A stretch of DNA of 64,000 nucleotides. Source: Aphrocallistes beatrix (Eukaryota > Porifera > Hexactinellida > Sceptrulophora > Aphrocallistidae). The notes under the pieces are model-generated. The model did no database searches. It worked only from the letters and a program-made list of their open reading frames with translations, and had not been told where the DNA came from. Below, in pieces: positions 43,971-55,944 of the stretch. A program made the position numbers and the translations under genes. Within the stretch, counting starts at the first letter, position 1; each line of letters opens with the position of its first letter. The stretch spans positions 2,542,001-2,606,000 of the forward strand of contig OY725489.1 of assembly GCA_963281255.1 (NCBI GenBank), in the 5' to 3' direction.

Positions 43971-44754
43971 GGAGTATTTTGATATTGTTCAGTATTCCTC
44001 AAATTCATACCTAAAGTTAAATAAATAGTAAAGACAAGATAATTGGGTCAAGACGAAATAAGAATTAAACATTCCTTTTCTTGGATTTGTTAATCATTGA
44101 TGATTTTATTTACATACGATATATTTTAAATTCAAAGTTATTGATTCAATATAGTACTTTTGCTGTACTCGATTTTATAAAGATTCGTAACTCTGCCATT
44201 TTTGGTATCTCGTCATATCAAACTCTAAAATACCTAGACTAAATATAGATTTCCTACCGCTCCATTAACTGAATGGAATTTAAATAACAAGATTTCTCAA
44301 ACGAACGAATACCATATAAAGTAGGAGTATTCCTTTTGTCTAATCTCTCCGGAAACAACAAATAGTTGCTATAAATGTTAGAGATGCACGATGATGTGTG
44401 TGGTCAACTGGTCACGTATTGCAAGAAGTTGTTTGTCAAATTATTATTCGATTGTCATATTATGACACCCGAATGTTTTGTGGCAATTTGAGTTACAGGT
44501 TTTTGTGATTTTGCATTTCCATCTGTTTGAATTGCATCCTAATGTGCGATTGCATTGTAGCTTGTTCCAAGGATTTCTAGAATACACGGACGGGAAACTC
44601 ACAAAGTGTTGAAAAAAAACCAACCACAGACTGATTTTTCATTATTTCCTTCATTTCAGCCTTAACGATTTTTTTAATTGTTTGGAATAAATAAGGAAAT
44701 CCAATCTTGATTAATTAAATTTGTTAGCCTGTTAGAGTTCTTTTATGCCTTAGG

Positions 44755-46434
44755 ATGGGGCGGAAATGTACCTTTAATAATGGAGAAAGCTGTAAGTCTA
44801 GTTACGATACCAATCCAGAAAAGGTAAAAATTCAAAGGTAAGATTTCGTTGAGCGCAAGCGGTGGGTAGACCGGCTTCGGAATAAGCTAATATCCGAAAT
44901 CATCCCGAGTATTGGTACGTATATGCATAAAATATTGGCCTACTGGGTATCGGATAGTAAAAGTACATGGTTCGAATTGCAAGCCAACTGACCCACCATC
45001 CATATTTGGTCTACCGAATTCCTTCACATCACAAAGCTCTAAAACTATTGTGCGGGAGATTGACAAACGTGGAGTATCGTCTGAAACACGTCAAAAACAT
45101 CAGAACGACTAAATCTGAAGAAAGATACTATCTCTTGCTGGAATAATCTCGTGAAATACCGTCGATCTCTACCCGTAGCCTTTCAAGATTTGAAGGATTC
45201 CATAAGGTTGGTAAAACTGGATGACTCACTTGTTTCTGTCAATACTCACTTGTCATTTCTGATGATCTTCAACTTAGTGCTAATAAAGGGAAAAAAATTC
45301 TTGTTCGCCATCTCCTTAACTTGGTGCTCCTGCATTTGTAGCTCGATTACTTCCAGTAATGAATTTAACAGCGCAATTTCTGTTTGAACAATTGCAGATT
45401 CTTATTAATATCATCCATGAATCTGGTGGTGTAGTGTTCTCCGTGATGACTGATAATTTAAGTGTCAATCAAAAAACATTCAGATTGTATTACGATCCGT
45501 ACGTTAGTTTTGATATTACTTCCATAGATCACCCATATCCAAACTCTTCCTTTCCTTCCCTATTTTTACTCTACGACCCTATCCATTTGATTATAAATAT
45601 TTGGAATAATTGGTTAACAGAGAAAACGAAAACGTTAGAATTCAAAGATCCAAGTTCAGACGCAGCAGTTCAAACTAAATGGAAAGATTTAATATCTATA
45701 CACCAAGCTAAACAAGTAAATATTATAAAACAACTCAATTAAATCACCAGACTTTATACCCAAGCAATTTTGACAAAAAAAGTGCAAATTAGTTTTCAAT
45801 GTTTTTAATGATAAAGCAGTGGCCCGTTTACGAGAACAGCAAAATAATGACACAGCAGCATTCGTCAGACAAGTTACGCGACTCATCAATATTATAAATG
45901 ATAAATCTCTCCATACTGGAACACGACTTAATGATGACGACCGACGACCAATTACGGGTCCTGAAGACCCTCGGTTAATTTTCATACTTCAAATGGCAAC
46001 CAATTTTAAGGAAATGGACAACGGTCTGAGTGGTAAACGGATTCGTTGTTTGACGAGTGAAGCAAATTCATTACAGCGTCCATTGAACGGCCTAGTTGAG
46101 GTTACTAGGCAATTCCTATCTTTAGGTATGGCATACGTGATTCCTGGCAAACTACAATCTGATCGTTTGGAAACCGAGTTCGTGTGGAGGTAATTAATAT
46201 CAGTAGAGCAAGTGCTCAGTAGTTTGAGTCAAACTGTTCTTGGATATTGCAACAACGAACATCGACCAAGTTGACGACTGTTGCAAAGAGAATTTGTTAA
46301 ATAATGAAGATGATATCGAATTAATTGAAAACTGTTTTGAGGAATCCTCCAATCTTAACGATTCTGAACGCTCGACGTTATACTACATTTGTGGGTATAT
46401 TACACGTAAAGAAACTTCCTGTGACACACATTGA
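44755..46434 (+). pseudogene. THAP-domain P-element-type transposase 2, broken
   Basis: From ATG at 44755: MGRKCTFNNGESCKSSYDTN, then after an in-frame TAA (near 44840) the same frame gives DFVERKRWVDRLRNKLISEI with the THAP tryptophan. A further piece encodes KYWPTGYRIVKVHGSNCKPT followed by DPPSIFGLPNSF, the usual end of a THAP finger. The catalytic part shows SVMTDNLSVNQ (Asp), LLYDPIHLIINIWNN (Asp), and GKLQSDRLETEF (Glu). The C-terminal ERSTLYYICGYITRK matches the equivalent part of 4508..7058. Pieces lie in several frames (breaks near 45120, 45350, 45745, 46195 and 46240). It is much older than its counterpart at 4508. Confidence 0.75.
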
Positions 46435-46994
46435 TTCCGTCAAACTCTTTACCTGCTTGTGAATTCACCACTCTAGTATTAAGAGGTAAACTGAGTCATC
46501 CTCAAATAGACCTATTTGACTTGTCTTTATACCTCATGCACATAAATAACCCCCTTCAAAGTGATATACGAAGTTCTAGACTATGAGTGAAGTTAGCATA
46601 TATATGGAGCGATTAGCATGGAATAAATCGTATCTACAAGCAATATGATTAAGATAAATTTGCTTGTTCGCTCATTCTTTGGGGTGGTTTCAGCTTTACA
46701 CGGTCATAAAGGTAAAAAAATATCAGGAGTTACTCTCCTGTTAAAATCTACCCAATTTTAAAAAAATGAGTCAAGGTTGAAATAAAGGAATTAAGATGCA
46801 AATGCAGACGTTCGCGCAAAACCTGTAACTCAAAATGCCACAAAACACTTGGGTTTCATAACAAGAAAATCGAATAATAGTTTGACAAAAACTTGCATTA
46901 CGTGAGCAACAAATCTATTTGCTGTTTAGAGAAAGGATTAGACAAAAGGAATTCGCCTCTACCTTCTAGTATTCGTTCGTTTAAGAAATCTTCT

Positions 46995-47280
46995 TACAGT
47001 ACACCCTACAGTACAACCTCGCCAATCCGAACCCTCGTTACTCCGAACACCCGTAAAATATTATTAGTCTCCTCCTTGCTTTGAATAAAAGTTATAAACT
47101 TAAATCTATCAATAAGATTGAAAAACTCGTTAAGTAAGCAATCAGGGCAAATTAATAGCCTTAATATTCTAACAATACAAATTTATTACTATTAATGCCT
47201 TTTATTAGTGTTATTTCACTAATTGGAACAAATTCACTAATCTGAACGAGAGCTGTCCAGATTAGCGAGGATGTACTGTA
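46995..47280. mobile_element. pogo/Tigger-like MITE (same family as 959..1272, inverted)
   Basis: Left end tacagtacaccc directly followed by a second tacagtacaacctcgcc start at 47008, right end gcgaggatgtactgta. Interior matches 959..1272 in reverse. The doubled left end may reflect a small duplication. Confidence 0.7.
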
Positions 47281-47639
47281 TTTAAATTCCATTCAGTTAA
47301 TGGAGCGGTAGGAAATCTATATTTAGTCTAGGTATTTTAGAGTTTGATATGACGAGATAACAAACAAATGGCAGAGTTACGAATCTTTATAAAATCGAGT
47401 ACAGCAAAAGTATATTGAATCAATAACTTTGAATTTATAATATATCGTATGTAAATTAAATCATCAATGATTAACATTATGACTAAATACAGTCTAATTA
47501 TGAGAAATATGTAAAAGTTTGTAAGATATTCCTATGATTACTAATCGTGGTATAATATACATATATTACAACTTCAATTATTTAATTTTTAAAAAAATAA
47601 CTTAGAAAATAATGAAAACGCATCTGGCCTAGGCCAAAC

Positions 47640-49641
47640 GTGTTTGGCCTGAAAACGCATTTAGCCTGCAACATATACATAGTTTCACACCTTCCAAATA
47701 AATTTATAAGCATCAAATTGCGTAAAGATGAAACTCACTCATTTCGTGATCTATTAATTCCCCATGGATCTCAAATTATCGGCATGGACATACTTAGTAT
47801 GGTATTCTCTCTATTAAGATGCACTGAACCAAAATGTACAGGACCACTCAAACTATATCAATACGCCTTTCGAGATGGCTTACAGTCATATTTACTATTA
47901 AAGTGTAGCTATTGCCATCTTGTGATAGCCGAATTCCCAACTTCCCTACCTATTGGCATGCAACCCACGGAAGCAGTGAATGACCCCCAAATGCTATCCA
48001 GGAAAAAGTCGGAAGTGAACGTGAGGGCTTTATTATCAGTGCACTGCACCTCTCTCAGTTGGAATGATTTCTTACTCTCGTGCAATCTCCTTGGAATACA
48101 GAATACCTGGAAGCGCATGAACAAAGTTTCCCTCTTGAAATTGGTCGAATCAGCAAATACAATCTGTCAGCAATCCATGTCTATGTCAGCTAAACTTGTA
48201 CGCGACACAGCCGACACGTCAAATATCCCAGACTGTAAGAATTGTACTGTAAGTTACGATGGTTCGTGGCATCAGAGAGGCAATTATTCCAATCAAGGAT
48301 TCGCGGCTGCAATTGAGGTATATAGCGGTAAAGTATTAGACTACGTCCTCTATGAACGCGTGTGCAGCAAATGTCTCAAATGGACTGAAGAGAGGAAGAA
48401 AGACGATCCAGATGAGTATAGCGAATACTGGAAGAAACATTCAGGCGAGTGTCCGGCAAAATATTCAGGGACAAGTCAAGGAATGGAATCTTCAGCTGCA
48501 CTTGAAATTTGGGCTAGATCTGTAACCAAACATTCTCTTGCTTATACCACATATGTAGGCGATGGAGACTCAAGCTCTTTTAAGCGGTTACGAAAAAGCG
48601 ATCCGTACAAAGGATTGGAAAATCTACGAAAAGGAGGAGTGCATCGGGCATGCGCAAGGGAGATTAAAAAAGCCATTGATGAAGAAAACTACGAAAACGT
48701 TAACATCCAAACCAATACCTGCTTCAAAGGTTCAGAGGTTTGGCCATCTTTACGCACTTGTTATCGTTCAGAACAGAAGGAAAACAGCGATATACATTCA
48801 AAAGGCTCTCTATACAGTACTCGATCATTTGGTTGAGAAGCATGAAAGTTGTCCATTTTCGAAGAGTTCTTGGTGCTACTTTCAAAAGACCCTTGCACTT
48901 TCAGTCGAAGATAGCTCAATTCCACCTCCAAACCTGCGACTACCCTATCTGAATGGAGATGAGTTATCACGACTGCAAGATGTTTTTTTGAAGTTTGCAA
49001 GCCTAGACATGTGTTCCGCCTTGACGCTTGGTTTAACACAAAATGCCAATGAATCCCTACATTCAGTTCTCTGGCACAATGCTCCTAAAGGAAAACGGGT
49101 AGGACAATACTCTCTCCAAGCTTCTGCGTCAATAGCTGTGTCAACTTTCAATGAAGGCTCATTGATACTCGCATCGATCTTAGCGGATATGGGGGTGCAA
49201 TCTACTAATGTGACTCTAGCTCACCTCGTAACGATGGATAAGGAACGGAATAGATGCAAGAGAAAGGCTGTGAAGGATACTCAGAAAAGACGCAGGCATC
49301 TTCTGAAGAGTCAATTCCTGATTGCCGAATCTTCAAGGTGTAAACGCGAAAAAGACGCAACTAAGTATAAATCTGGATGCTTTGGTAGTGAGTTATTCTC
49401 TTCTGGCAGTAAAGAAGTCACTTCTCCCATTCTTGTCGTTGACAAGGATGATAATGATGCCTGCGAGAAATGCGGAATGCATGATTGTCCAGTTCTGAGA
49501 GACCAGAAGAATGATGACTGGGTGGGATGTGATTTCTGTGATAGTTGGTATCACACTGGCTGTGAAGATGTATGGTTAGCGGATATAGGTGATGACCCTT
49601 ATATCTGTAGGAAATGTGAGCAAGAGTGGGATAAAGTGTAA
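47640..49641 (+). pseudogene. Mutator-like/Kolobok-type transposase with C-terminal PHD finger, one frameshift
   Basis: The best preserved copy of its family. The open frame begins at a GTG within a repetitive stretch, so the true start is uncertain; the first internal Met is in IIGMDILSMVF. Motifs in order: ECSYCH-like zinc pair (LLKCSYCHLVI), CTVSYDGSWHQRG (first Asp, residue 207 of this frame), CSKCLKW, YVGDGDSSSFKRL (second Asp, 308/310), then a frame change near 48610, after which the other frame continues KIYEKEECIGHAQGRLKKPL, CPFSKSSWCYFQK and LTQNANESLHSVLWHNAPKG (Glu). The last 60 residues form a PHD finger (CEKCGMHDC, VGCDFCDSWYHTGC, YICRKC). A second small gene overlapping in the shifted frame is not needed to explain this. 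DNA transposase, nuclear; the PHD may bind histone tails and steer insertion (inference). Confidence 0.78.
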
Positions 49642-49649
49642 TCTACGTC

Positions 49650-50021
49650 TATATAATTTATGTAGTATCATACCATCATTAAAATAAACATATCCCTTTG
49701 TTCTTTTAAAATCGCTAATATATACATTAATTCGGAAAACAATGCATCAAATTATTGATGTTTTTTTAAAAATATAAACATAATCCTTTTTATTAATACG
49801 TATATACTACATCATAAAATTAAAATATCTATATACAATTGAAGATACAATTGCTTGGAAGTACTCCGCTTATTGGAACAAACTGAGCTAATCGGATCAA
49901 ATTTATCACAATCAAGATACAATTCAATTCCAATTATATCAGGAGAAATTATAATTAATTAGGTCAATTCGGGTAAATGGTGTCTAAATTTTGACTACAA
50001 AAATTGTAGTAACTGTGGAGG
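49650..50021. other. non-coding interval, nothing recognised
   Basis: 3' flank of the transposase gene; 'ggaagtactccgcttattgg' near 49858 may be a decayed pogo-like MITE end. Confidence 0.3.
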
Positions 50022-50142
50022 AGTACCTAAGGATTGAAGCTTGCTAGGGCACAGGTAAATTATTTCTGTGTGAAACACGACGACGCCTAGAGTCGATTAC
50101 CAAAACCTTACACATTGATGAAAGTACAAACTTTAATGTTCA
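50022..50142 (+). repeat. dispersed ~120-bp repeat (partner 63134..63253)
   Basis: Both copies share 'gattgaagcttgctagggca' through 'acacattgatgaaagtacaa' with only about five differences. It is non-coding, and I do not know the family. High identity compared with neighbouring repeats suggests recent movement or a functional constraint. Confidence 0.7.
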
Positions 50143-50944
50143 AGATAGGAATTTGTCCATACTAGCAATTGGAATTTTGGAATTTTGGAATTTTTTCAGT
50201 ACACATAGCAATAGTATTATTAATAAATTAAACTCACGTTCTTGCTAGTAGGTGAAGCAGGCAAGATGAGGCAAGTCACAGGTGTCCAAGACATAATGTG
50301 ATCGATTTCATTTACCGAAAAATATAGTTGTCTGGATCATATCAAATTGATACAGCAAATTAGCTAATAGTTGAATCCTGGCGACAGAGTAAGATTATAC
50401 TATATATCTACACATCTATTTATGTGTATATGCAGAAGATATATAATTTTAAGTTACGTACGTATGTTAAAAATAAGCATTACAATTGCGGAAAACCAAG
50501 TTCAAATGGGAGAATTTTAATTCTGGATCAATTGTGAGGGTATTCTATTTTCCAAACTCAACTCGATGGAAATTTGGAAAAACATGGAACCAGGAGCACC
50601 TGGTTGGGGATATTATTGATAACAAGACTCCCCAATAAAGCCCATTTCGAATGAATACAGTAGATATTGGATCCTTGCATAAATGTAATGCCGATTTTTG
50701 GTAAAACTTTTTAGCCCCAAATCGCATGTGACTATGTGCGTTTACTTCAAATACGATCTTGTTACCAGAGGTTTCTGTACAATATATACTTTAACTTCTG
50801 TGCCGTAATAATAATAAATAAGTAAATATTAATTATATTTTATAAAATACATACAAATGTACAAATGAATATATAAGTAAAGCTATGCAGAGTCTGTAAT
50901 TTTCCTTCTAGCTTCTCGTTCCTCTCTAGGAGAAGTGGATTTAC
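50143..50944. other. non-coding interval, nothing recognised
   Basis: Only short simple repeats ('ggaattttggaattttggaa' near 50169). Confidence 0.35.
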
Positions 50945-51190
50945 TATGATGGCCTCCTCCTCCCCTAATAGCCATATCCCTGTTCCTCTCTATGCAAAAT
51001 AGATCTATGAAAGCGGTGGTATACATTCAATTGTGATGTGATAACCTTACTGCACAACAAGTAGTGTTTGTGAGAATTTGAGGAAGGTTAATTGGTATAT
51101 TGGATGTCTTGTCGCAGTTAGTAGATAGTGTGTGTGCAATACATGGCTTGACACTTTATCAACTGAATATGGATTGAGGTATTTCTTTGC
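50945..51190 (-). repeat. repeat with coding-like MAIR motif (partner 43700..43970)
   Basis: Minus-strand frame FIDLFCIERNRDMAIRGGGG followed by HHSKSTSPREEREARRK and a stop. The flanking blocks also match the partner (for example 'aatattggatgt' / 'tatattggatgt'). Confidence 0.5.
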
Positions 51191-51344
51191 ATCGTTTACT
51201 CAATGGATCTGACTCTAACTTCTTATTATGTTGACTTTGCTAGTATCAGGGTTGGATTAATGGTAGCTACCTTTGTTTTTTCATCGTCTAATTACAAACC
51301 ATTAATTAAAATAATTCACAATATAATAATATGTAGCATAAAAT

Positions 51345-51930
51345 ACGTAGATTTCGATTTTAACACTTTGAAAGTTATAATATGAATATTTTCTGAGTTT
51401 TTAACATATGTAAATATACATATTTTCACACCTTTAAAAAAAACTTATTTTGAGCTAAAAGCGAGTTTTCAACGGCTAATATAAGATATTTTAATACATA
51501 GATTTCGATTTTAACACTTTGAAAGTAATCGTATGAATATTTTCTGAGTTTTTAACATATGTAAATATACATATTTTCACACCTTTCGAAAAAATCTTAT
51601 TTTGAGTTAAAAGCGAGTTCTCAACGGCTAATATAGGATATTTTAATGTGTAGATTCTGATTTTAACACTTTGAAAGTGGTCATATAAGTATTTTATGAG
51701 TTTCTAACACATGTATATATACATATTTTACACCTTTTTTTAAAAAACTTATTTTGAGCTAAAAGCTAGCTCTCAATGGCAAATATAGGGTATTTAATAG
51801 GTAGATTCCAAATTTCACACTTAGAATACCGTAAGATTAGTAATTCACGATGTAATCCGATATTTATATTACATGTTCCTTCGAGTCACTTCCTGGAGCT
51901 GCACTATCGGTCTGTCGACCGACATTTTTT
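51345..51930 (+). mobile_element. HINE-like family C: ~150-bp tandem array plus 3' hairpin
   Basis: Three tandem units start at about 51351, 51506 and 51655, each with 'gattttaacactttgaaag', 'acatattttcacaccttt' and 'ttattttgagctaaaagc'. The array is followed by 'cctggagctgcactatcggt' and a hairpin tcggtc-tgtc-gaccga (51907..51922). Decayed copies of this end occur at 59641..59675, and reversed near 53305 and 58848. The layout parallels families A and B although the sequences differ. Confidence 0.55.
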
Positions 51931-52461
51931 TCTTATTGGCGAGATATTAACCTAACTAGAAAAACGATGATCCGACTTAATAACTGCTTTTATACTTCTC
52001 TATAAGATCATACGTAGATCACCTATAGCACAACATAAAAATCATTAAAGCATCAATATATTCGTAACCATACGAATAATTAACAATAAGATAATATGAA
52101 TACACACCATGTTAGGCGGGAGTATTATGTAAACATCGTTTGTTGATGCCAGGGAGAGAGCTTGTCTTCATTTGAGTGCTTTCTTTGATCAAGGACTTGT
52201 GCAATGATGAAATAAGTTATGCGAAGAATAATTTTAAATAAAAACATTATATGAGAGAGTAAATGTGTTCTGCCTTGTATTTGCAACTGAAATAATAATT
52301 TGGAAAATTATCAAATGGAATAGTAACATTTTTTTAAATTTATGTAGAAGTACTTCACATTCCTCTTCACCCATTTCGGTAGCGTTACCTTTTTCCAACG
52401 GCCCTCCGAGGGCTTTTTAATATACAGGTAAATCCTCGAAATTCATAACATTTCGAGTAAC
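51931..52461. other. non-coding interval, nothing recognised
   Basis: AT-rich. The last 80 bases before 52462 may be weakly coding in the nuclease family but I cannot support it. Confidence 0.3.
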
Positions 52462-52713
52462 CATTTCCAGCATTTTCGGGCTCGGAAAGAAGTCTGCTCT
52501 GTACAAGTTCAAAGAGGAATCCATCTTAAAAACCTGATGCATTCAGCACCAAACCAAAACCCAGTTGTGACAGAAAGCACTGGTTATAAAGTCATGATCG
52601 CGTTGTTCAATGCAAAACCTGGGGATAGTCTTTGCGACTTGAGATATCCTCTGCAAGAAAGTGAGTGCAGCCAAAAGCTTCGCTATACCCGAAAGACTGT
52701 CACCTACAGCCTC
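52462..52713 (+). pseudogene. fragment of FEN/XPG-like CXC family, broken
   Basis: Encodes TISSIFGLGKKSALYKFKEE and, in other frames, NQNPVVTES.. and KSFAIPERLSPTAS, matching the minus-strand family at 35649..36195 (FGLGNKSALYKFKED; RFVTPERLPTTAS). It is cut on the right exactly where the mariner-type element at 52714 begins, so that element inserted into it. The upstream metal-binding motifs are not present. Confidence 0.55.
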
Positions 52714-54065
52714 CAGTGTGTCTGGAAAATATTGACACTAAACGTATAGTGAAATCTATGCTTGGGAAGAGTATTGTAATTTCAAGATGACTTCATTTAG
52801 GTATTTTCATCCTACACCAACCGGACAAAAGTATTTCAACACTTTGATCCTTTCCCATACACAATAATAAGTCGGATTTTTTTCAATGCGTTAAAATTCA
52901 AAGAGATACTAAAAATCTGATTCCAGAATCTACACATTCGAATTAGTCATAGTTGAACTGTCACGAGAAAATTGGTCCGGGCTAAATTTTGTGTCATTAA
53001 TTGCATACACTAAAGTAGCCCTCTCCTCATAGGATGTGATGACATTACAATCACTCTAGGGGGTCTCTATTAATAGGGAGTCTATTCAATACTTGCCAAC
53101 TGCCCGTTTATGACTGGACGTCCCGATTTTTGCATTCTTCTGTTGAGCGAATTTTCAAGAATGTCCGCTTTTATATGATGTTATATTCTGTCCACTTTTC
53201 TGATTCTATAAGTATGTAGAAGTTCTACTATTGCGTCCCGTCATTTCCCTTCAACGCTGCGCCAGCTTTGATCATGACTCAAGTTGGCATTATTCATGTT
53301 AAAAAAATGTCTGTCGGTAGACCGATAGTGTGGATGACTTGGCATGTGAGATATGAATATTGTAATAATACATTGGGACTACTAAATTTTTGAAAACTCA
53401 AATTTCCCAGCGTACGGGGATACATACATACATATAGACTGATGTGGTACACCGTCTTTGCTATAGGGTTTCTCTCTGCAGAAACTGCACTAAAAATGGT
53501 CCCCCGGACTAATTTTGGAAGCCAAAACTGGTCCGGGGGGTACCAAATTTAGCCAGGAGGGACCAATTTTGGCCTGACAGAACATAACTAATAAATTACT
53601 CAACTCAATGAGCAATCATCAGTCTGAGCCACCATAGGTAATTCATCGCCATCATGTATAGTGGTCAAAATGGGTGTATGTTGCATAAAGTAGCACTTAT
53701 TGATAATTACATGTTAGGAATGAATGATTAATCAGAAAAATTAACCTGTGACTAATTTGAATGCGTATTATTCGAATCTGGAATCCGATTAGCTGTATCC
53801 CGTACCGTTTAGAACTAACCCTCTCAAATAGATTGCAATACTGTGGTAGACAGTTATAGGGGGTTTTTTTATTCTACAAAAAATGGGTTACCATTCCAGA
53901 AAAGATGCGGACTAACCGCAAGGCATGATAGTGTGAAAATAGTGTATATATGTATGGGATGGAATACCCTAATGAAGTCATCTTGAATTTATAATACTCT
54001 TCTCAAGCATAGGTCTCACTATACGTAAAGTCCAAGTTTTGTGCCAATAATTACCGGACACACTG
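52714..54065. mobile_element. mariner/IS630-like non-autonomous element, ~100-bp inverted ends
   Basis: Left end cagtgtgtctggaaaatatt and right end (inverse) cagtgtgtccggtaattatt continue as inverted repeats for about 100 bp, both including 'aagatgacttcatt' and 'tatagtgaaatc'/'tatagtgagacc'. TA follows on the right. No transposase is present inside. The interior holds a Tc1-like end (near 52815), a reversed family C end (53305) and a 'ggtccggggg' palindromic patch (53500..53580). Confidence 0.7.
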
Positions 54066-54984
54066 TAGCAAGGATAACATTTACCTCATTAATCAAATAT
54101 AAATAATTCTTTGCTAGTTAGGGAATGATTCTAATATGTCGAGTTAGGTTATAATCCCTTTTAGTCAATAAAATAAAGTCGATTGTACTGATTAAATTAC
54201 TGGATTCTGATTGACTAATACAATTTGACACCAAAGCTTGTATTATAGGAGCTGCCTTTTTCAGGATGGACGGTGTAGGGCGTCCGTGTGATCCATATTT
54301 TATGATTGAAATGATATATCAACAGTGCATATAATAATGCACTGCATCATGTAGATTTCTAAAATTAATATTCTTTAATTGATCAAAATAATAATTGAGT
54401 TTTGTATCGCTCTAGTGAGTCCGGCACATTTTGGAGCTACATGATTGATATGTAAACCTATATTTATTCTTTATATAGAGAATAAATAAACTCAGTCATT
54501 AGAAAAACAAATATGTAGTATAAGATCCATTATAAGAACTCTTCTCTATCAAACGCACACAATTTCTAATTTCAATTAACTATGGATTGTTACCAGGTTA
54601 CTAATTTTCAAAGTTGCCAAGTATTAGTCCTCATATCTATGGAAAATCATACCACGGTAACCCCCATTCAATTTAGATTGTAGGTAAGCAACTTTGATTA
54701 TACTGTACACTTCTAGGTGTAAGGCAAGGGATGCGTATAATATTAATAATTATAATAAATAATATATAGCTTTTGAAAATCATGCAGTGATGTGTTGAGA
54801 AGCTCTATAGTTAATTCGTCATTCATTCATTTAAAATTACTCAGCTTTGATACTGTCAACTCGATTCTTTATTTCAATGTAAATACAGTATGTCAGATAA
54901 ATATTTTCACAAGTAGGATTAGCATATTCTTGGTTTGAAGCAATACTGATTGATAGGCTAAAATATTTACAATGCCAGAGTTGG
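54066..54984. other. non-coding interval, nothing recognised
   Basis: No credible ORF, repeat or RNA gene. Confidence 0.35.
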
Positions 54985-55049
54985 AACAGCGTCTGGCAAA
55001 CACAGTGTCTGACAGCGCCCCGCAGCGCAAGCAAGCGAAGCGCGCTTGT
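54985..55049 (+). mobile_element. HINE 3' end fragment
   Basis: 'cacagtgtctgacagc' and the terminal 'gcgcaagcaagcgaagcgcg' hairpin, ending near 55047. Upstream body not recognised. Confidence 0.55.
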
Positions 55050-55438
55050 GTTTCATAAGTTCAAATGCAAGCCCTCAAGTTCTAAACGTCAAACGGGTTG
55101 CTACGTTTTATGCATTATACCCATTGGAATTAATAACAAAAAGCTAGTTTAGTCTAAAAATAGATATATTATATCCATAGACCATGTCTAAATTTAGCAA
55201 CACTCATACACAGACACAGATCTATTAAAAAGACATAAATACGATAAATGTGCTCAAATTAAAAAAAATCATTCTACAAAATAAACCTGAAAATGTCTAA
55301 TAAAATGTTGGGAAAAATGAGTACACATCAGCGTGCATCTAACATCCTCCCTAGTGATGGTATCCAGTTTGTGCCAGGAAAGGGGAGTGCAATCAGAACA
55401 TAATAATTGAGAAGAGAGCCGGCCAAAAGAATATTCAC

Positions 55439-55789
55439 TTGTGCAGAGACGTCATCGAGCACATCTGGAGTGGAGGCGAGAGTAAACAGCTCCAGCTTAC
55501 ATTTCGAACAGAACGAAATACATTGACTACCCATATCTGTCGTAGACGCCATCATTCTGATTATTGGCTAGACATCTTCGCGTCCTACACTGATGAACAA
55601 TTCATGCAAGAATTTGGATGTGACCAGTTTCATGCATACAAAGAGCATGTTAAACAATATGGTAAAGCATTCCGGTGGAATCCACCGAAGCTAACATTCG
55701 AGCAAAGGGGAGAAAAATTCAAGCAACAGTATTTGCCAGCAGATATAATGCTCGACTATCCACAATTAGAGATACTCACTTACTTGTAG
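55439..55789 (+). CDS. unrecognised ORF, up to 116 codons
   Basis: The open frame has no ATG at its 5' end; the first Met that could start a product is in FMQEFGCDQF. The C-terminal 65 residues are protein-like and charged: SDYWLDIFASYTDEQFMQEF, HAYKEHVKQYGKAFRWNPPK, LTFEQRGEKFKQQYLPADIM, ending EILTYL at a TAG. It may be a 3' exon, since an AG lies just upstream of the protein-like part. I do not recognise the family. Better amino-acid balance than the antisense frame makes it the more likely coding strand. Confidence 0.35.
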   Translation: MCRDVIEHIWSGGESKQLQLTFRTERNTLTTHICRRRHHSDYWLDIFASYTDEQFMQEFGCDQFHAYKEHVKQYGKAFRWNPPKLTFEQRGEKFKQQYLPADIMLDYPQLEILTYL

Positions 55790-55944
55790 TAGACTTTGTT
55801 TATGCAACAATCATGCACTTTGTTGTAACAATCATGTGATTCATTGATAATAATAATAATAATATTAATAATAAAGTACTTGTTGATAAATTAGTAATGG
55901 CACTAAACGTATATAATACCATTTGTTTGCTTCATATATTATTA

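Larger units (their letters stand above)
44089..47475 (+). mobile_element. P-element-like (THAP) transposon 2, decayed
   Basis: Outer arms 44089..44284 and 47281..47475 are inverted copies (landmarks 'tttacatacgatatatt' and 'tttcctaccgctccattaac'). Between them lies a strongly decayed THAP transposase on the plus strand. A pogo/Tigger-like MITE (46995..47280) abuts the right arm. Net of that MITE the element is about 3.1 kb. Arm sequences differ from those of the element at 4149..10086, so this is a separate family. Confidence 0.75.

Noticed and set aside
48562-49641. A separate gene overlapping the end of the transposase frame
   Set aside because: The family motifs continue directly across the frames, so a frameshift in one gene is the simpler reading.
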